51,224 bases of DNA from Saprospiraceae bacterium (GTDB lineage Bacteria > Bacteroidota > Bacteroidia > Chitinophagales > Saprospiraceae): assembly GCA_024103195.1 (NCBI GenBank), contig JAGFIW010000166.1, forward strand, positions 1 to 51,224, written 5' to 3'. This document shows positions 24,794 through 33,842 of this stretch, one piece after another. The position numbers and the translations under genes were made by a program. The notes under the pieces were generated by a model. That model saw nothing but the letters and a program-made list of their open reading frames with translations, was not told where the DNA came from and did not search any database. Numbering within the stretch: the stretch's first letter is position 1; every line of letters starts with the position of its first letter.

Positions 24794-25666
24794 TCAGAAC
24801 CGCACATACCGGGCAGGATCGACGGCCTTGCCTTTGTGCCAAATTTCGAAATGGAGGTGAGGACCACTCGTCATGGTACCGGTATTGCCGATAATGGCAA
24901 TGGCCTCACCTGCCCGGACAAACTGACCTGCTTTTTTGAGCAACATGCTGTTGTGCTTGTAGAAGGTGACGACGTGGTGATCGTGGAGGAGGGCGATGGA
25001 ATTTCCGGTTTCGAGCGTCCAGTCGGAAAAGACGACAAATCCGTCCATGGCGGCCTTGACCGGTGTGTTGCGGGGTGCGATGATGTCAATGCCCAGATGA
25101 TTGTCTTCCGGGGTAAAGCCGGCGGAGATCTCTCCCGTGACGGGCGGCGTGAACAACAGTTGGGCCAGGGGTATGGAGGCGGATGTGCTTTCCCGGACCG
25201 GTCCGGCCGTTTCCGGGAGACCCTCGCCCAGCAGGTAGCTTTGGCGCAGGATCTCGTCTTCTTCGATCCGGCTCACCTGCAGCAGACTGTCGTTGAGGGT
25301 GGTTTGCCCGGTGATCTCGTCTTCGTTGGTGGTCACGTCGCCGGTGAGCATCCGCCGGATGCTTTCCGTATAGCGTTCCTGCATGAGGAGCTGCTTCTCC
25401 ATTTCGCCGATCCGGGAGCGAAGACGCACCATTTCCGTGTGCGAGCTGCCCTCACCGTATCCCGGGATCCAACGCTTGAGCGGGGTGAAAATGATGAGCA
25501 GGGCGACCACAATGGACAGGCCGACGAACAAGGAGCTGAACAATACGTATAACCCCAGCGGCGTGAGGCGGTAGGAGCCTACCTCTTCCAGGGAGTCCTC
25601 TTTGAGGACAACGAGACGGTACGGTTTTTTCAGCTTCCTGGGCCGCTTGTCGGGGGATTCCTCCAT
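24794..25666 (-). CDS. M23-family membrane-anchored peptidoglycan peptidase
   Basis: 290 aa. A cytoplasmic basic N-terminus (KRPRKLKKPYRLVVLKED), one membrane segment (~residues 35-60), a coiled-coil stretch (~75-105) and a C-terminal LytM domain: NHLGIDIIAPRNTPVKAAMDGFVV (HxxxD zinc ligands), and PHLHFEIWHKGKAVDPARYVRF (HxH). All zinc ligands are present, so it is likely an active cell-wall endopeptidase rather than an EnvC-type degenerate. It is divergent from the porW/sprE gene with 112 bp between the starts. Confidence 0.92.
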   Translation of the reverse strand: MEESPDKRPRKLKKPYRLVVLKEDSLEEVGSYRLTPLGLYVLFSSLFVGLSIVVALLIIFTPLKRWIPGYGEGSSHTEMVRLRSRIGEMEKQLLMQERYTESIRRMLTGDVTTNEDEITGQTTLNDSLLQVSRIEEDEILRQSYLLGEGLPETAGPVRESTSASIPLAQLLFTPPVTGEISAGFTPEDNHLGIDIIAPRNTPVKAAMDGFVVFSDWTLETGNSIALLHDHHVVTFYKHNSMLLKKAGQFVRAGEAIAIIGNTGTMTSGPHLHFEIWHKGKAVDPARYVRF

Positions 25667-25732
25667 CCGGGGCTTAATTTGATGCGAATTAAAATATTTT
25701 CTTTTGAAACCCTGTTATAACCCAAACGTGCG

Positions 25733-25759
25733 AAAACCCTTCATCCGGAAGGGTTTTTT
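25733..25759 (+). terminator. Terminator-like hairpin in the leader of porW/sprE
   Basis: Perfect 10-bp stem AAAACCCTTC (25733-25742)/GAAGGGTTTT (25748-25757), loop ATCCG, followed by TTC. It looks like a standard intrinsic terminator, yet it lies 20 nt before a start codon and no plus-strand gene ends upstream. It may attenuate porW/sprE transcription or insulate the divergent M23 gene. Confidence 0.6.
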
Positions 25760-25778
25760 CTTCGTTCGAGGATTGCCA

Positions 25779-28700
25779 ATGACCTTGTGCACAAACACCA
25801 TACGACCTCTTGTGCTGCTGCTGCCTGCGCTTTTGCTGGTGAGCGGGTGCGCCACGCAGAAAAGCCGCGAGAGCAAGTCGGCCCTCAACCGTTTTTACCA
25901 CAATGAAACGGCTTACTACAACGGATATTTCAACGCCAACGTGCTGGTCCAGCAAAGCCGGGCCAACCTCGCTGCCTCACATCAGGACAACTACATCAAG
26001 GTACTCGGTGTGTACAATGATGTCGATGTCCCTAACCCGGAATCCGTAGCGCAGGATATCGACAAGGCCATCGAAAAGCTGACGGTGGTGGTGGCGCTGC
26101 ACAAACACAGCGTCTGGACGGATGACTCCTACCTGCTGGTTGGCAAGGGCCAGTATCTCAAGCACGACTACGAATCGGCGGAGGAGACCCTGGAGTATCT
26201 GCGGGAAGTGTACAATCCCGAAGCCATGGCCCAGCGCAAGAACAAGGTCAGCCGCAAAGCCAAAGCCAAGGCCCGGGAAAAGGAGCGGGCGGAGAAGAAG
26301 AAACAGCAGGAGAAAGAGAGAGCCGAGAAGAAGGCCGCCGCGGAGGAAGCCCGCAAGGAACGCCGGAAAGAAGCGCGTGAAAAAGCCAAAGAGCGGAGGA
26401 AGGAAGCTGCCCGCAAACAGAAGGAGCGCCGCAAGGAAGCGAAAGCGCGTGCCAAAGCCAGGAAGCAGGGCAAGAAACTGCCGAAGAAAGCCCCACCTGC
26501 CGAATCCGAAACTCCGGTCACAACAGAAGAGACCCCGGATACAACGGCCGCCATCCTCCCGGAGGAAGAAAAGCCTGTCGCTCTGCCCGATACATCGGCC
26601 ACGGACACTGAACCGGAAACCCCGAAAAAAGAGAATTACTTCCTGAAACACCGGCCCGCCTATGCGGAGGGTCTTCTTTGGTTGGGACGCACCTACATTG
26701 AACGGCAGATGTACGACGAGGCCTTCCGGGTGATCCACCAGGCCGTTCAGGAACCCAGCGCCTCTCCTGCCGTCCTGAGAGAGGCTCCGGTAGCCCTGGC
26801 CCATCTGTACCTCCGGCAGGAACGTTACGAGGAAGCCATTCCCCATCTGAAGGAAGCGATCGCCAAGGCCGACAAAAAGAAATTGCGGGCCCGGTATCAG
26901 TACATTCTCGCCCAGATCTACCAGAAGCAAGGCCGGCTGACAGAGGCGGCCCAGGCATTTGCCCAGGTGCGCAAATCCAGGCCGGGTTATGAAATGGATT
27001 TCAATGCACGGCTGCAACTGACCCTAAGTTCATGGATGGCTGGACAGGCGGTGGCGGAAGAAACCCGGAAGGACCTGCACCGCATGATCCAGGACAAGAA
27101 GAACGTCGATTTCAAGGACCGCCTGTACTATGCGCTGGCTGAGGTGGAACTGGTCGAAGGGGATACGGCCCAGGCCTTGATCCATCTGACGGAGTCCCTC
27201 GCTTACAATCCGGCCAACAAGGCACAGCGGGCCGAGACGCAGCTCCGCCTGGCTGATCTGTACTACGAACGGGAGGAGTATATCGCCGCCAAGATGTTTT
27301 ACGAACAGGCCCTGGAAAGCCTGCTGGCCACCGACGAAAGGTATGAAAGGGCCTCACGGCTCAGCCGCAATCTGACGGAAATCGCCCGCAATCTGCAAAT
27401 CATCCAGTTGCAGGACAGTCTGATCCGCATTGCCGGGCTTTCGGACAAGGAGCGCATAGAGTTGGCGGAAGCCATCAAGGCCGAGCGGTTGGCGGCTTCC
27501 CAAAAGGCCAAGAACCCGGAAGGCGGAGCCAAGGGCGAGGGATTGGCCAGGGCCGTCAGCCAGGAAGGCCCTTCGGCCCGGATTCCCCAGGGAGGAACGA
27601 CCAAGTCCTCCTTCTTTGCCTATGACAACAAGGCCCGTGAACGGGGCATGAAAGATTTCCGCCAGCAATGGGGCGACCGGCCGCTGACCGATGGTTGGCG
27701 TCTGAGCTCGCGGGCTGTCGCGCTCGCTGTCCAGGAAGCGGAAGATGCCGAGGAAGCCATTGAAACCCGGCTGACCAAGTCCGAATTGCAGGAGATGTTC
27801 AAGGACGTCCCTTTTGGCGAAGAGGCACAGGCCGAAGCCCACGACAAGATCCAGAATGCCATGATCACGCTGGGCCGGCTATACCGGGAACGGTTGGAAT
27901 ACCCCGAGAAAACCATTGAGGTCCTCAATGAGATGCTCACCCGGTATCCGGATTCCGAGCACGAACTGGACGCCTGGTATTTTCTTTATCTGGCCCATCA
28001 GGAGTTGCGGCAGAAGGAGGAGGCCAAGCGTTATTTTGACCTGATCACCGGCAAGTATCCCGAATCCACCTATGCGCGTGTCCTTACCGATCCGAGTTAT
28101 CTCGGGGAGGAGCAGGAAAAGGAAAGGAAGCTGAATGCCTATTACGAAACGACTTACAACCTCTTCCAGGAAGGCCATTATTCCGCCGTTTGGAAACGCC
28201 TCATGGATGTGGACGAAATGTTTGGCAAAACAAACCGGCTCCAGACCAAGTTTGCCTTTTTGAAAGCCATGACCACCGGGAGCATTGAAGGCAAGGATGC
28301 CTATATCGATGCCCTGCGCGACTTCGTGGCCAAGTTTCCCAATACCGAAGAGGAGAAGCGGGCCAAGGAGATCCTGCGATTGCTGGGTGACAAATCCGTG
28401 GCGCCCAAGTCCCTGCCCGGACAGGTGGAGCCCGACAGTGAATTTGCGCTGGATCCCGATGGCGTGCATTACGTGATCATCAACTGGGAACTCAAGGACG
28501 TGGCCCTGGAGGATGCCCAAAAGGCGGTCAATCAATTCAACAATGCGTATTTCAAGGCAGACCGGTTGCGGCTCTCGGCCAATATCTTTCTGAATGTGGA
28601 CGTGCCCCTGATGGTCATCCGCAAATTCGATAATGCGGAGAAGGCCATGGAGTACTACCGGTTGAGCCAGAAGTATGCCGGGGAATTCATCGGCGTGGCA

Positions 28701-28811
28701 GGGGCTCCTTTCCGCGTCTATCCCATCACCCAGCAGAATTACCGGGTGGTCCTCAAGAATCGCACCCTGGAGGCTTACGACACGTATTTCCGCACGCATT
28801 ATCAACCCTGA
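25779..28811 (+). CDS. sprE: Type IX secretion system TPR lipoprotein, PorW/SprE type
   Basis: 1010 aa from ATG 25779 (MTLCTNTIRPLVLLLPALLLVSGCATQKS), lipobox LVSGC. The opening of the mature protein, SALNRFYHNETAYYNGYFNANVLVQQSRANLA...DNYIKVLGVYNDVDVPNP...DKAIEKLTVVVALHKHSVWTDDSYLLVGKGQYLKHDYESAEETLEYL, is characteristic of SprE/PorW. Many TPR-like repeats follow. Residues ~145-245 form an extremely Lys/Arg/Glu-rich segment, probably a single long charged helix. PorW/SprE lies in the periplasm and couples the T9SS motor (PorL/M) to the outer-membrane part. A lytic transglycosylase gene follows by 88 nt. Confidence 0.83.
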   Translation: MTLCTNTIRPLVLLLPALLLVSGCATQKSRESKSALNRFYHNETAYYNGYFNANVLVQQSRANLAASHQDNYIKVLGVYNDVDVPNPESVAQDIDKAIEKLTVVVALHKHSVWTDDSYLLVGKGQYLKHDYESAEETLEYLREVYNPEAMAQRKNKVSRKAKAKAREKERAEKKKQQEKERAEKKAAAEEARKERRKEAREKAKERRKEAARKQKERRKEAKARAKARKQGKKLPKKAPPAESETPVTTEETPDTTAAILPEEEKPVALPDTSATDTEPETPKKENYFLKHRPAYAEGLLWLGRTYIERQMYDEAFRVIHQAVQEPSASPAVLREAPVALAHLYLRQERYEEAIPHLKEAIAKADKKKLRARYQYILAQIYQKQGRLTEAAQAFAQVRKSRPGYEMDFNARLQLTLSSWMAGQAVAEETRKDLHRMIQDKKNVDFKDRLYYALAEVELVEGDTAQALIHLTESLAYNPANKAQRAETQLRLADLYYEREEYIAAKMFYEQALESLLATDERYERASRLSRNLTEIARNLQIIQLQDSLIRIAGLSDKERIELAEAIKAERLAASQKAKNPEGGAKGEGLARAVSQEGPSARIPQGGTTKSSFFAYDNKARERGMKDFRQQWGDRPLTDGWRLSSRAVALAVQEAEDAEEAIETRLTKSELQEMFKDVPFGEEAQAEAHDKIQNAMITLGRLYRERLEYPEKTIEVLNEMLTRYPDSEHELDAWYFLYLAHQELRQKEEAKRYFDLITGKYPESTYARVLTDPSYLGEEQEKERKLNAYYETTYNLFQEGHYSAVWKRLMDVDEMFGKTNRLQTKFAFLKAMTTGSIEGKDAYIDALRDFVAKFPNTEEEKRAKEILRLLGDKSVAPKSLPGQVEPDSEFALDPDGVHYVIINWELKDVALEDAQKAVNQFNNAYFKADRLRLSANIFLNVDVPLMVIRKFDNAEKAMEYYRLSQKYAGEFIGVAGAPFRVYPITQQNYRVVLKNRTLEAYDTYFRTHYQP

Positions 28812-28899
28812 TCCGCTTTCTGCAGGGGGAATCGCCGGAAAGGCGTTGCCCTTGTCCGGAACGGGGTTTGTGATTACCTTACACGAAAAAAATCCGGTT

Positions 28900-29820
28900 A
28901 TGCCTCAGCGTTGGTTTGCCTGGTTGTCCATTTTGCTTTTCGCCTCGGGCCTGGCCCTTCTGGCCACTGCCTTCAATGACCAAAAGGGGACGGACCCGGG
29001 TGCGGTACCCGAAAACGGATTCCTGCCCCAAAAGATCCGCTCCGTTCCCATCCATATGGAATTCCGGTTTGCGGGGGAGCGAATTCCCACCGATCAGTTT
29101 GACATCCGCGAGCGGCTGGAACGGGAATTGTTGGTGAATGCCTATCTGCATTCCGCCACCTTGCTCAACATCAAGCGTTCGCGTCGCTATTTTCCGGTCA
29201 TTGAGCGGATCCTGCGCGAAGAAAAAATGCCCGATGACCTGAAGTATCTCGCGGTGGCCGAGAGCGCCCTGATGAACGGGACCTCTTCGGCCGGGGCCAA
29301 AGGGATCTGGCAATTCATGGAGCCCACCGGCAAAGCCTTTGACCTGGAGATCAACGGAGAGGTGGACGAGCGTCTTCACCTGGAAAAAGCGACCCGGGCG
29401 GCCTGCCGTTATCTACGGTCGTACAAGGAAAAATTCGGTTCGTGGCATCTCGCGGCGACGGCATACAACATGGGCGGGCCCCGCTTGGAAAAAGAAATGA
29501 AGTTGCAACGGGCCGAACGATTCGAGGATCTCAACCTGAACAGCGAATCCTCCCGGTATTTGTTTCGCATGGTAGCGATCAAGACCCTGATGGAAAATCC
29601 GGCGGCCTATGGATACGACCTATCCGATGAGGAATATTATCAGGCACTTACGCCGGTCAAGGAAGTCGTGGTAGAAGGACCCGTTGAAAACTGGGGTGAT
29701 TTTGCGAGGAGTCACGGTACCACCTACCGGATGCTGAAGGTGTACAATCCCTGGTTGGTCAGCAGCCAGCTGACCAACAAATCCGGCAAACGATACGTCG
29801 TCCATATCCCGGCATCCTGA
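28900..29820 (+). CDS. Membrane-bound lytic transglycosylase (MltD-like, GH23)
   Basis: 306 aa from ATG 28900 (MPQRWFAWLSILLFASGLALLATAF; signal/anchor). The SLT domain shows the catalytic Glu in LKYLAVAESALMNGTSSAGAKGIWQFMEPTGKAFDLEINGEVDERLHLEKATRAACRYLRSYKEKFGSWHLAATAYNMG, a full GH23 set (ES, GLMQ-like GIWQF, AYNxG). One LysM-like segment closes the protein (ENWGDFARSHGTTYRMLKVYNPWLV...YVVHIP). It cleaves peptidoglycan to 1,6-anhydro products. Position after sprE suggests help in opening the wall for the secretion machine; that is inference. Confidence 0.92.
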   Translation: MPQRWFAWLSILLFASGLALLATAFNDQKGTDPGAVPENGFLPQKIRSVPIHMEFRFAGERIPTDQFDIRERLERELLVNAYLHSATLLNIKRSRRYFPVIERILREEKMPDDLKYLAVAESALMNGTSSAGAKGIWQFMEPTGKAFDLEINGEVDERLHLEKATRAACRYLRSYKEKFGSWHLAATAYNMGGPRLEKEMKLQRAERFEDLNLNSESSRYLFRMVAIKTLMENPAAYGYDLSDEEYYQALTPVKEVVVEGPVENWGDFARSHGTTYRMLKVYNPWLVSSQLTNKSGKRYVVHIPAS

Positions 29821-30041
29821 TCGTGACAATTTAGGCCGCCTTGTATCGCCCTTTGGAACGAAGGGATGAAAGGAAAGGTGAAGGACGGCAGGACAAAGGA
29901 GGCTAATAAGGTGGATGTCTGACAAGCAAGGCCACTGAGCCCTGGCTAATCAATAATGGGCATCAGGTGCCCGTGCCCTGAGTGTCTTCCATGTAGATAG
30001 CGGGTGTTATCTTTAACGGACAATCCCGAAGAGATCCCGAC
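29821..30041. other. Hairpin-rich gap without a clear gene
   Basis: Contains small hairpins CCCTT/AAGGG (29849-29865) and GGGCA/TGCCC (about 29958-29972), and an AAAGGAGG with a 7-codon ORF (ATG 29915) at a poor distance. No T-run terminator. A -7-like TATCTTTA (30008-30015) probably serves the AI-2E-family gene, giving a 26-nt leader. Confidence 0.35.
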
Positions 30042-31067
30042 ATGCCGGTTTCCGTCATCAATCAGCGGCTCATCACCCTAGTCCTGGTGGTCGCCATACT
30101 GTGGTTCGGTAAGCCGTTCCTCATACCGCTTGCCTATGCCTTTCTGATTGCCCTGGTCTTGTTTCCGATGTGCCGGTATCTGGAGGATCGGGGTGCCGGT
30201 CGCGCCCTTTCCATCCTGTTGCCCATTCTCTTATTGTCGGCTTTGTTTGCGGGACTGGTGGCTTTGCTGAGTTACGAGTTGGTCATTCTGGCCGGCAAAT
30301 GGCCTCTGGTGCAGCAGCAATTCGATCCGTTCCTCGACCGGGTCCAGCACCAGTTGGAGAGTGCCTTCGGATGGACCACCGAAAAGCAGGTGGAATGGGC
30401 CCGGGATCAGGTCAACAAATGGGGAGAGAACGCCGGGTCCTGGGTGAAGGTCACCCTGACAGCGGCTGTCGGCGCTGTTTTCAACCTGATCATCATCCCC
30501 ATTTACGTGGCATTGATCCTGATCTATCGCGATCGCCTGGCGCGTTTTGTGATCGCCATTGCCCCTCAGCGCTACCAGGACCGGCTGCCGGAAGTGATCC
30601 GGCATACCGTGCGCATATTTTCCCGCTTCATCCGGGGTATGGTCGTCGTCTATGTGATCGTCGGTCTGCTCAATACCATAGGCCTGTGGGCCATAGGCGT
30701 CGAAACCCCGTTTACGTACGGAATGATCACAGCGATCATGACCATCATCCCGTATTTCGGCATCATCATCAGCGGCGCCATCCCTATCGTCGTGACCTGG
30801 CTCGAGACCAGCTCCCTGTGGCAACCGGTGGCCATCCTCGCCGTATTTACGGTCGTCCAATACCTGGAAGCCAACCTGATATTCCCCTATGTGGTGGGAC
30901 GGTTTGTGGATCTCAATACCCTGGCCGCCATTGTGGCGATTTTCATGGGCGCCCTTATTTGGGGGGTGTCGGGCATGATTCTTTTCCTTCCTCTTTTCGC
31001 GGTTTTTCGTCTGGTGGCCAGCCATTTTCCCGATCTCAAACCGTGGGAGGATTTGCTGGGAAAGTAA
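30042..31067 (+). CDS. AI-2E family transporter (PerM-like permease)
   Basis: 341 aa with about eight membrane segments and a cytoplasmic/periplasmic region in the middle (residues ~85-140). AILWFGKPFLIPLAYAFLIALVLFPMCRYLEDRG, FNLIIIPIYVALILIYRD, and the C-terminal block IPYFGIIISGAIPIVVTWLE...FTVVQYLEANLIFPYVVGRFVDLNTLAAIVAIFMGALIWGVSGMILFLPLFAVFRLV are family hallmarks. Members range from AI-2 exporters to Na+/H+ antiporters, so the substrate is open. Confidence 0.92.
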   Translation: MPVSVINQRLITLVLVVAILWFGKPFLIPLAYAFLIALVLFPMCRYLEDRGAGRALSILLPILLLSALFAGLVALLSYELVILAGKWPLVQQQFDPFLDRVQHQLESAFGWTTEKQVEWARDQVNKWGENAGSWVKVTLTAAVGAVFNLIIIPIYVALILIYRDRLARFVIAIAPQRYQDRLPEVIRHTVRIFSRFIRGMVVVYVIVGLLNTIGLWAIGVETPFTYGMITAIMTIIPYFGIIISGAIPIVVTWLETSSLWQPVAILAVFTVVQYLEANLIFPYVVGRFVDLNTLAAIVAIFMGALIWGVSGMILFLPLFAVFRLVASHFPDLKPWEDLLGK

Positions 31068-31123
31068 AGCCACTTCCTGAAACACTTTTCCTGCAAGCAG
31101 TACATTCATTTCCAATCCTTTTC

Positions 31124-32053
31124 ATGATGGCGAATCCCTTTTTCCTTTCCTTAGCCCGTCGAGCTTTCTGGCCGCTCGGTCTGGCCCTCATCGGGCTTTC
31201 TGTCCCTGCGATGGGACAAGGATGCAGTGATGCCGGTTTTTGTTCGGTGAGCGCATTCCGGTCCTGGGAAGGGCCCGACCTCCCTCATCTGGTGCGAATA
31301 GGTGCCTCTTACGGACTGGCGGACTATGAAATCGGCGTGTTGACCGGGTATGCCGAATTCCAGCGTCGCTGGAATGATCGCTGGGCGACAGACATCCGGC
31401 TCACCCATGTGACACAGTCGGGTCTCGGGGTGACTTCTTCCGGATGGGGGGATGTCTATCTGACCGGGCATTATGCCTTGTCGCCGCGCACCCGGATTAC
31501 GGCCGGCATCAAATGGCCGCTGGCTGACGGCAATCGCCAGAAAGATGGCTTGCCCCTGCCCATGGATCTGCAGCCGGGACTGGGCACGGTGGATGTCATT
31601 GCCGGCGCCGGATTTCCCGTTTGGAAGTTGCAGGTCTATGCTGCCATTCAACTTCCCCTCACGCAAAACGACAATGCCTTCGACCCCGGCCTGTACCCCG
31701 AAGATTCCCCCATGCGGGAGGTCGCTTCGACCAGGGGTTTCGAGCGGAAGGGAGATGTGATGGTTCGGATCACTTACCCGATACTCCTCTCCGACCGATG
31801 GACATTGACGCCCGGTGTGTTGCCCATCTTTCATCTGGGGGAGGACAGGTATCTGGACGCCAACGGATTTCGCCAACCCCTGGAAGGCTCCGGCGGATTG
31901 ACCGTCAACCTGCAGGCTTTTGCCGATTATGCGCTGATGGACAAGTCCTTCCTCCAGATCCAGGCCGGTATGCCTTTGGTGGTGCGGGAAGCCCGTCCGG
32001 ACGGGTTGACGCGGGCCGTCGTGGCGGTGCTGGAATGGCGCAGGCATTTCTGA
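31124..32053 (+). CDS. Probable outer-membrane beta-barrel protein
   Basis: 309 aa from ATG 31124 (the next codon, 31127, is also ATG). Signal peptide FWPLGLALIGLSVPAMGQ, then alternating beta-strand patterns ending in a terminal aromatic (RAVVAVLEWRRHF), the C-terminal Phe typical of BAM-inserted barrels. Strand-rich blocks include LVRIGASYGLADYEIGVLTGYAEFQRRW, WGDVYLTGHYALSPRTRITAGIKWPLADG and LPIFHLGEDRYLDANGF. The layout resembles MetA-pathway/transporter-type porins. No precise family. The longer frame from 30170 overlaps the permease gene and is not used. Confidence 0.72.
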   Translation: MMANPFFLSLARRAFWPLGLALIGLSVPAMGQGCSDAGFCSVSAFRSWEGPDLPHLVRIGASYGLADYEIGVLTGYAEFQRRWNDRWATDIRLTHVTQSGLGVTSSGWGDVYLTGHYALSPRTRITAGIKWPLADGNRQKDGLPLPMDLQPGLGTVDVIAGAGFPVWKLQVYAAIQLPLTQNDNAFDPGLYPEDSPMREVASTRGFERKGDVMVRITYPILLSDRWTLTPGVLPIFHLGEDRYLDANGFRQPLEGSGGLTVNLQAFADYALMDKSFLQIQAGMPLVVREARPDGLTRAVVAVLEWRRHF

Positions 32054-32116
32054 CGGAAAGGCTGGCGGCTGCCCTGCGGCAACCAAAGCGTCTTGCGGTC
32101 TGTTTCTTTTTTCAAC

Positions 32117-33001
32117 ATGGACCGGAAATCCTTCTTTAAAGCCCTGGGTTCTATTGCCCTTTCGACGACCGCATTGTCTTTTACCCGATTCCGGGATGAG
32201 GCACTGCATGCGTCGCCGACCCCAAAAATGCCGGTCCTGTTTCTCGGACACGGAAGTCCGATGAATGCCATTGAGGAAAACGACTTTGTGACGGGATTCC
32301 GGAATGTAGCAGCCGGTTTGGAACGGCCCAATGCCATCCTCTGCATTTCGGCCCACTGGGAGACCGACGGCACCAGGGTCACTGCCATGGAACGTCCGCG
32401 CACCATCCACGATTTCCGGGGTTTCCCGCCGGCGTTGTATCAGGTCCAATATCCCGCGCCGGGCAGTCCGGCTTTAGCGGAAGAGATTGCGGGTTTGTCG
32501 CCCATGGCGCAAATCCGCCTGGATCACGCCTGGGGCCTGGACCATGGCGCCTGGTCGGTCATCAGGCACTTGTATCCCGGAGCGGATGTGCCTGTCCTTC
32601 AACTCAGTCTGGATCGCCGTCAACCGGCCTCCTTCCATTATGCGTTGGGGAAAGAACTGGCTGCCTTGCGCGAGCGGGGCATCCTCATCATCGGGAGCGG
32701 CAACATGGTCCACCATCTCGGCCTGGTGGCCTGGGACCGGTTGGGCGATGAGGAATACGGTTTTGACTGGGCGCTGGAAGCCCGGTCAGCCATGAACCGT
32801 TATATCCTGGAAGGCCGCCATGATCCACTCATCGACTACCGAAGTCAGGGACGGGCTTTTCAATTGGCCATCCCCACACCCGAGCATTTCCTGCCTTTGC
32901 TGTACATCCTCGGGCTTCAACAAAAAGGAGAGGAGGTTCACCTCTTCAACGACCGGGCCATCGGGGGTTCACTCACCATGACTTCAGTGCGGATCGGCTG
33001 A
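32117..33001 (+). CDS. ygiD: 4,5-DOPA-extradiol-type dioxygenase (YgiD family)
   Basis: 294 aa from ATG 32117 (MDRKSFFKALGSIALSTTALSF). MPVLFLGHGSPMNAIEEN carries the first metal His, ILCISAHWETDGTRVTAME the next, and LDHAWGLDHGAWSVIRHLYPGADVPVLQLSLD plus SGNMVHHLG the others; this is the LigB-like class III extradiol dioxygenase fold of YgiD/plant DODA. Physiological substrate in bacteria is not known. The N-terminal ~35 residues look like an export signal, uncommon in this family. Converges with the alpha/beta hydrolase, 13 nt apart. Confidence 0.9.
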   Translation: MDRKSFFKALGSIALSTTALSFTRFRDEALHASPTPKMPVLFLGHGSPMNAIEENDFVTGFRNVAAGLERPNAILCISAHWETDGTRVTAMERPRTIHDFRGFPPALYQVQYPAPGSPALAEEIAGLSPMAQIRLDHAWGLDHGAWSVIRHLYPGADVPVLQLSLDRRQPASFHYALGKELAALRERGILIIGSGNMVHHLGLVAWDRLGDEEYGFDWALEARSAMNRYILEGRHDPLIDYRSQGRAFQLAIPTPEHFLPLLYILGLQQKGEEVHLFNDRAIGGSLTMTSVRIG

Positions 33002-33014
33002 CCTTGACGGATGG

Positions 33015-33779
33015 TCATTGACCGGCGAAGAAAGGGAGGGCTGCCCGGACGAATCCTTCCGGGTCCTCGGCGTGCACCCAATGGCCCGCATCGGGAAGCG
33101 TGACGAGATCTGCGGCGGGAAAGACCTCCCGGATGGACGGCCAATCTTCCTGGGCGATATATCCGGAGCGACCCCCGCGGACGAACCGCACCGGCTTGTC
33201 GAATGACCTGGAGACGGGGATTCCGGCCAGGATCCGGGGATAATGCTGCCGGATGGCTTCGAGATTCATTTTCCAGCGGAAGCCCTCCCCTTCCCTAGCC
33301 AGGTTTTTGAGGAGGAAGCGGACGACCGCTTCATCGTGAAGGGATTCGCGGAGGAGGGATTCGGCCTCGGCCCTGTCGCGCAGTTCGGTCACGGGCAGTT
33401 GCTCCAGGGCTTCGAAAATGAGCTCATGTCCGCCGGGATAAGGCTTGATGCCGATATCGGCCACCAGGAGTTTTTCGACGAGGTCCGGATGTTCGAGGGC
33501 CATGTGCATGGCGACCTTGCCCCCCATCGAATGGCCGAGGATATGGGTCCGGTGGATCCATTCTTTCTCCAGCACACGCACTACGTCCTCCACCATTTGC
33601 GGATAGGACATTTCGGGATGATGGGGCGACCGCCCGTGGTTGCGGAGGTCGGCCAGAATCACGGTGTGATGCCGGGCCAAAATCCTGGCCATGGAGGCCC
33701 AGTTATCCGATGTGCCGAAAAGGCCGTGCAAAATGACCAGAGGCTCCCCCTGGCCGGAGATTTTGTAGTGCAGATCCAT
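33015..33779 (-). CDS. Alpha/beta-fold hydrolase (YbfF-type esterase)
   Basis: 254 aa. Oxyanion region VILHGLFGTSDNWASMARILA, LADLRNHGRSPHH, nucleophile elbow ILGHSMGGKVAMHMAL, and catalytic His in DAGHWVHAEDPEGFVRAALPFF. The combination HGLFGxxxNW...DxRNHGxSxH...GHSMGG is typical of the YbfF/ABHD11 esterase group, which hydrolyses acyl esters or acyl-CoA-like substrates in the cytoplasm. Substrate not predictable. Confidence 0.92.
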   Translation of the reverse strand: MDLHYKISGQGEPLVILHGLFGTSDNWASMARILARHHTVILADLRNHGRSPHHPEMSYPQMVEDVVRVLEKEWIHRTHILGHSMGGKVAMHMALEHPDLVEKLLVADIGIKPYPGGHELIFEALEQLPVTELRDRAEAESLLRESLHDEAVVRFLLKNLAREGEGFRWKMNLEAIRQHYPRILAGIPVSRSFDKPVRFVRGGRSGYIAQEDWPSIREVFPAADLVTLPDAGHWVHAEDPEGFVRAALPFFAGQ

Positions 33780-33830
33780 GCTTACAGGGCATAACCGCTG
33801 GTCTAGCCGTAAGGTTCGATAGCGCCGGAC

Positions 33831-33838
33831 TACCTTTG
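33831..33838 (+). promoter_or_regulatory. -7 box of the DinB-like gene
   Basis: TACCTTTG, ending 4 nt before an ATG (33843) that opens a five-codon ORF and 18 nt before the DinB-like ATG (33857). Confidence 0.5.
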
Positions 33839-33842
33839 CCCC

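Noticed and set aside
29895..29938. AAAGGAGG followed by a 7-codon ORF
   Set aside because: Spacing of 12 nt is too long, the ORF is tiny and there is no promoter or terminator around it.
30170..31123. Long plus frame inside the AI-2E permease gene, in frame with the barrel protein
   Set aside because: No membrane or domain pattern; the conserved permease occupies the other frame and a signal peptide starts at 31124.
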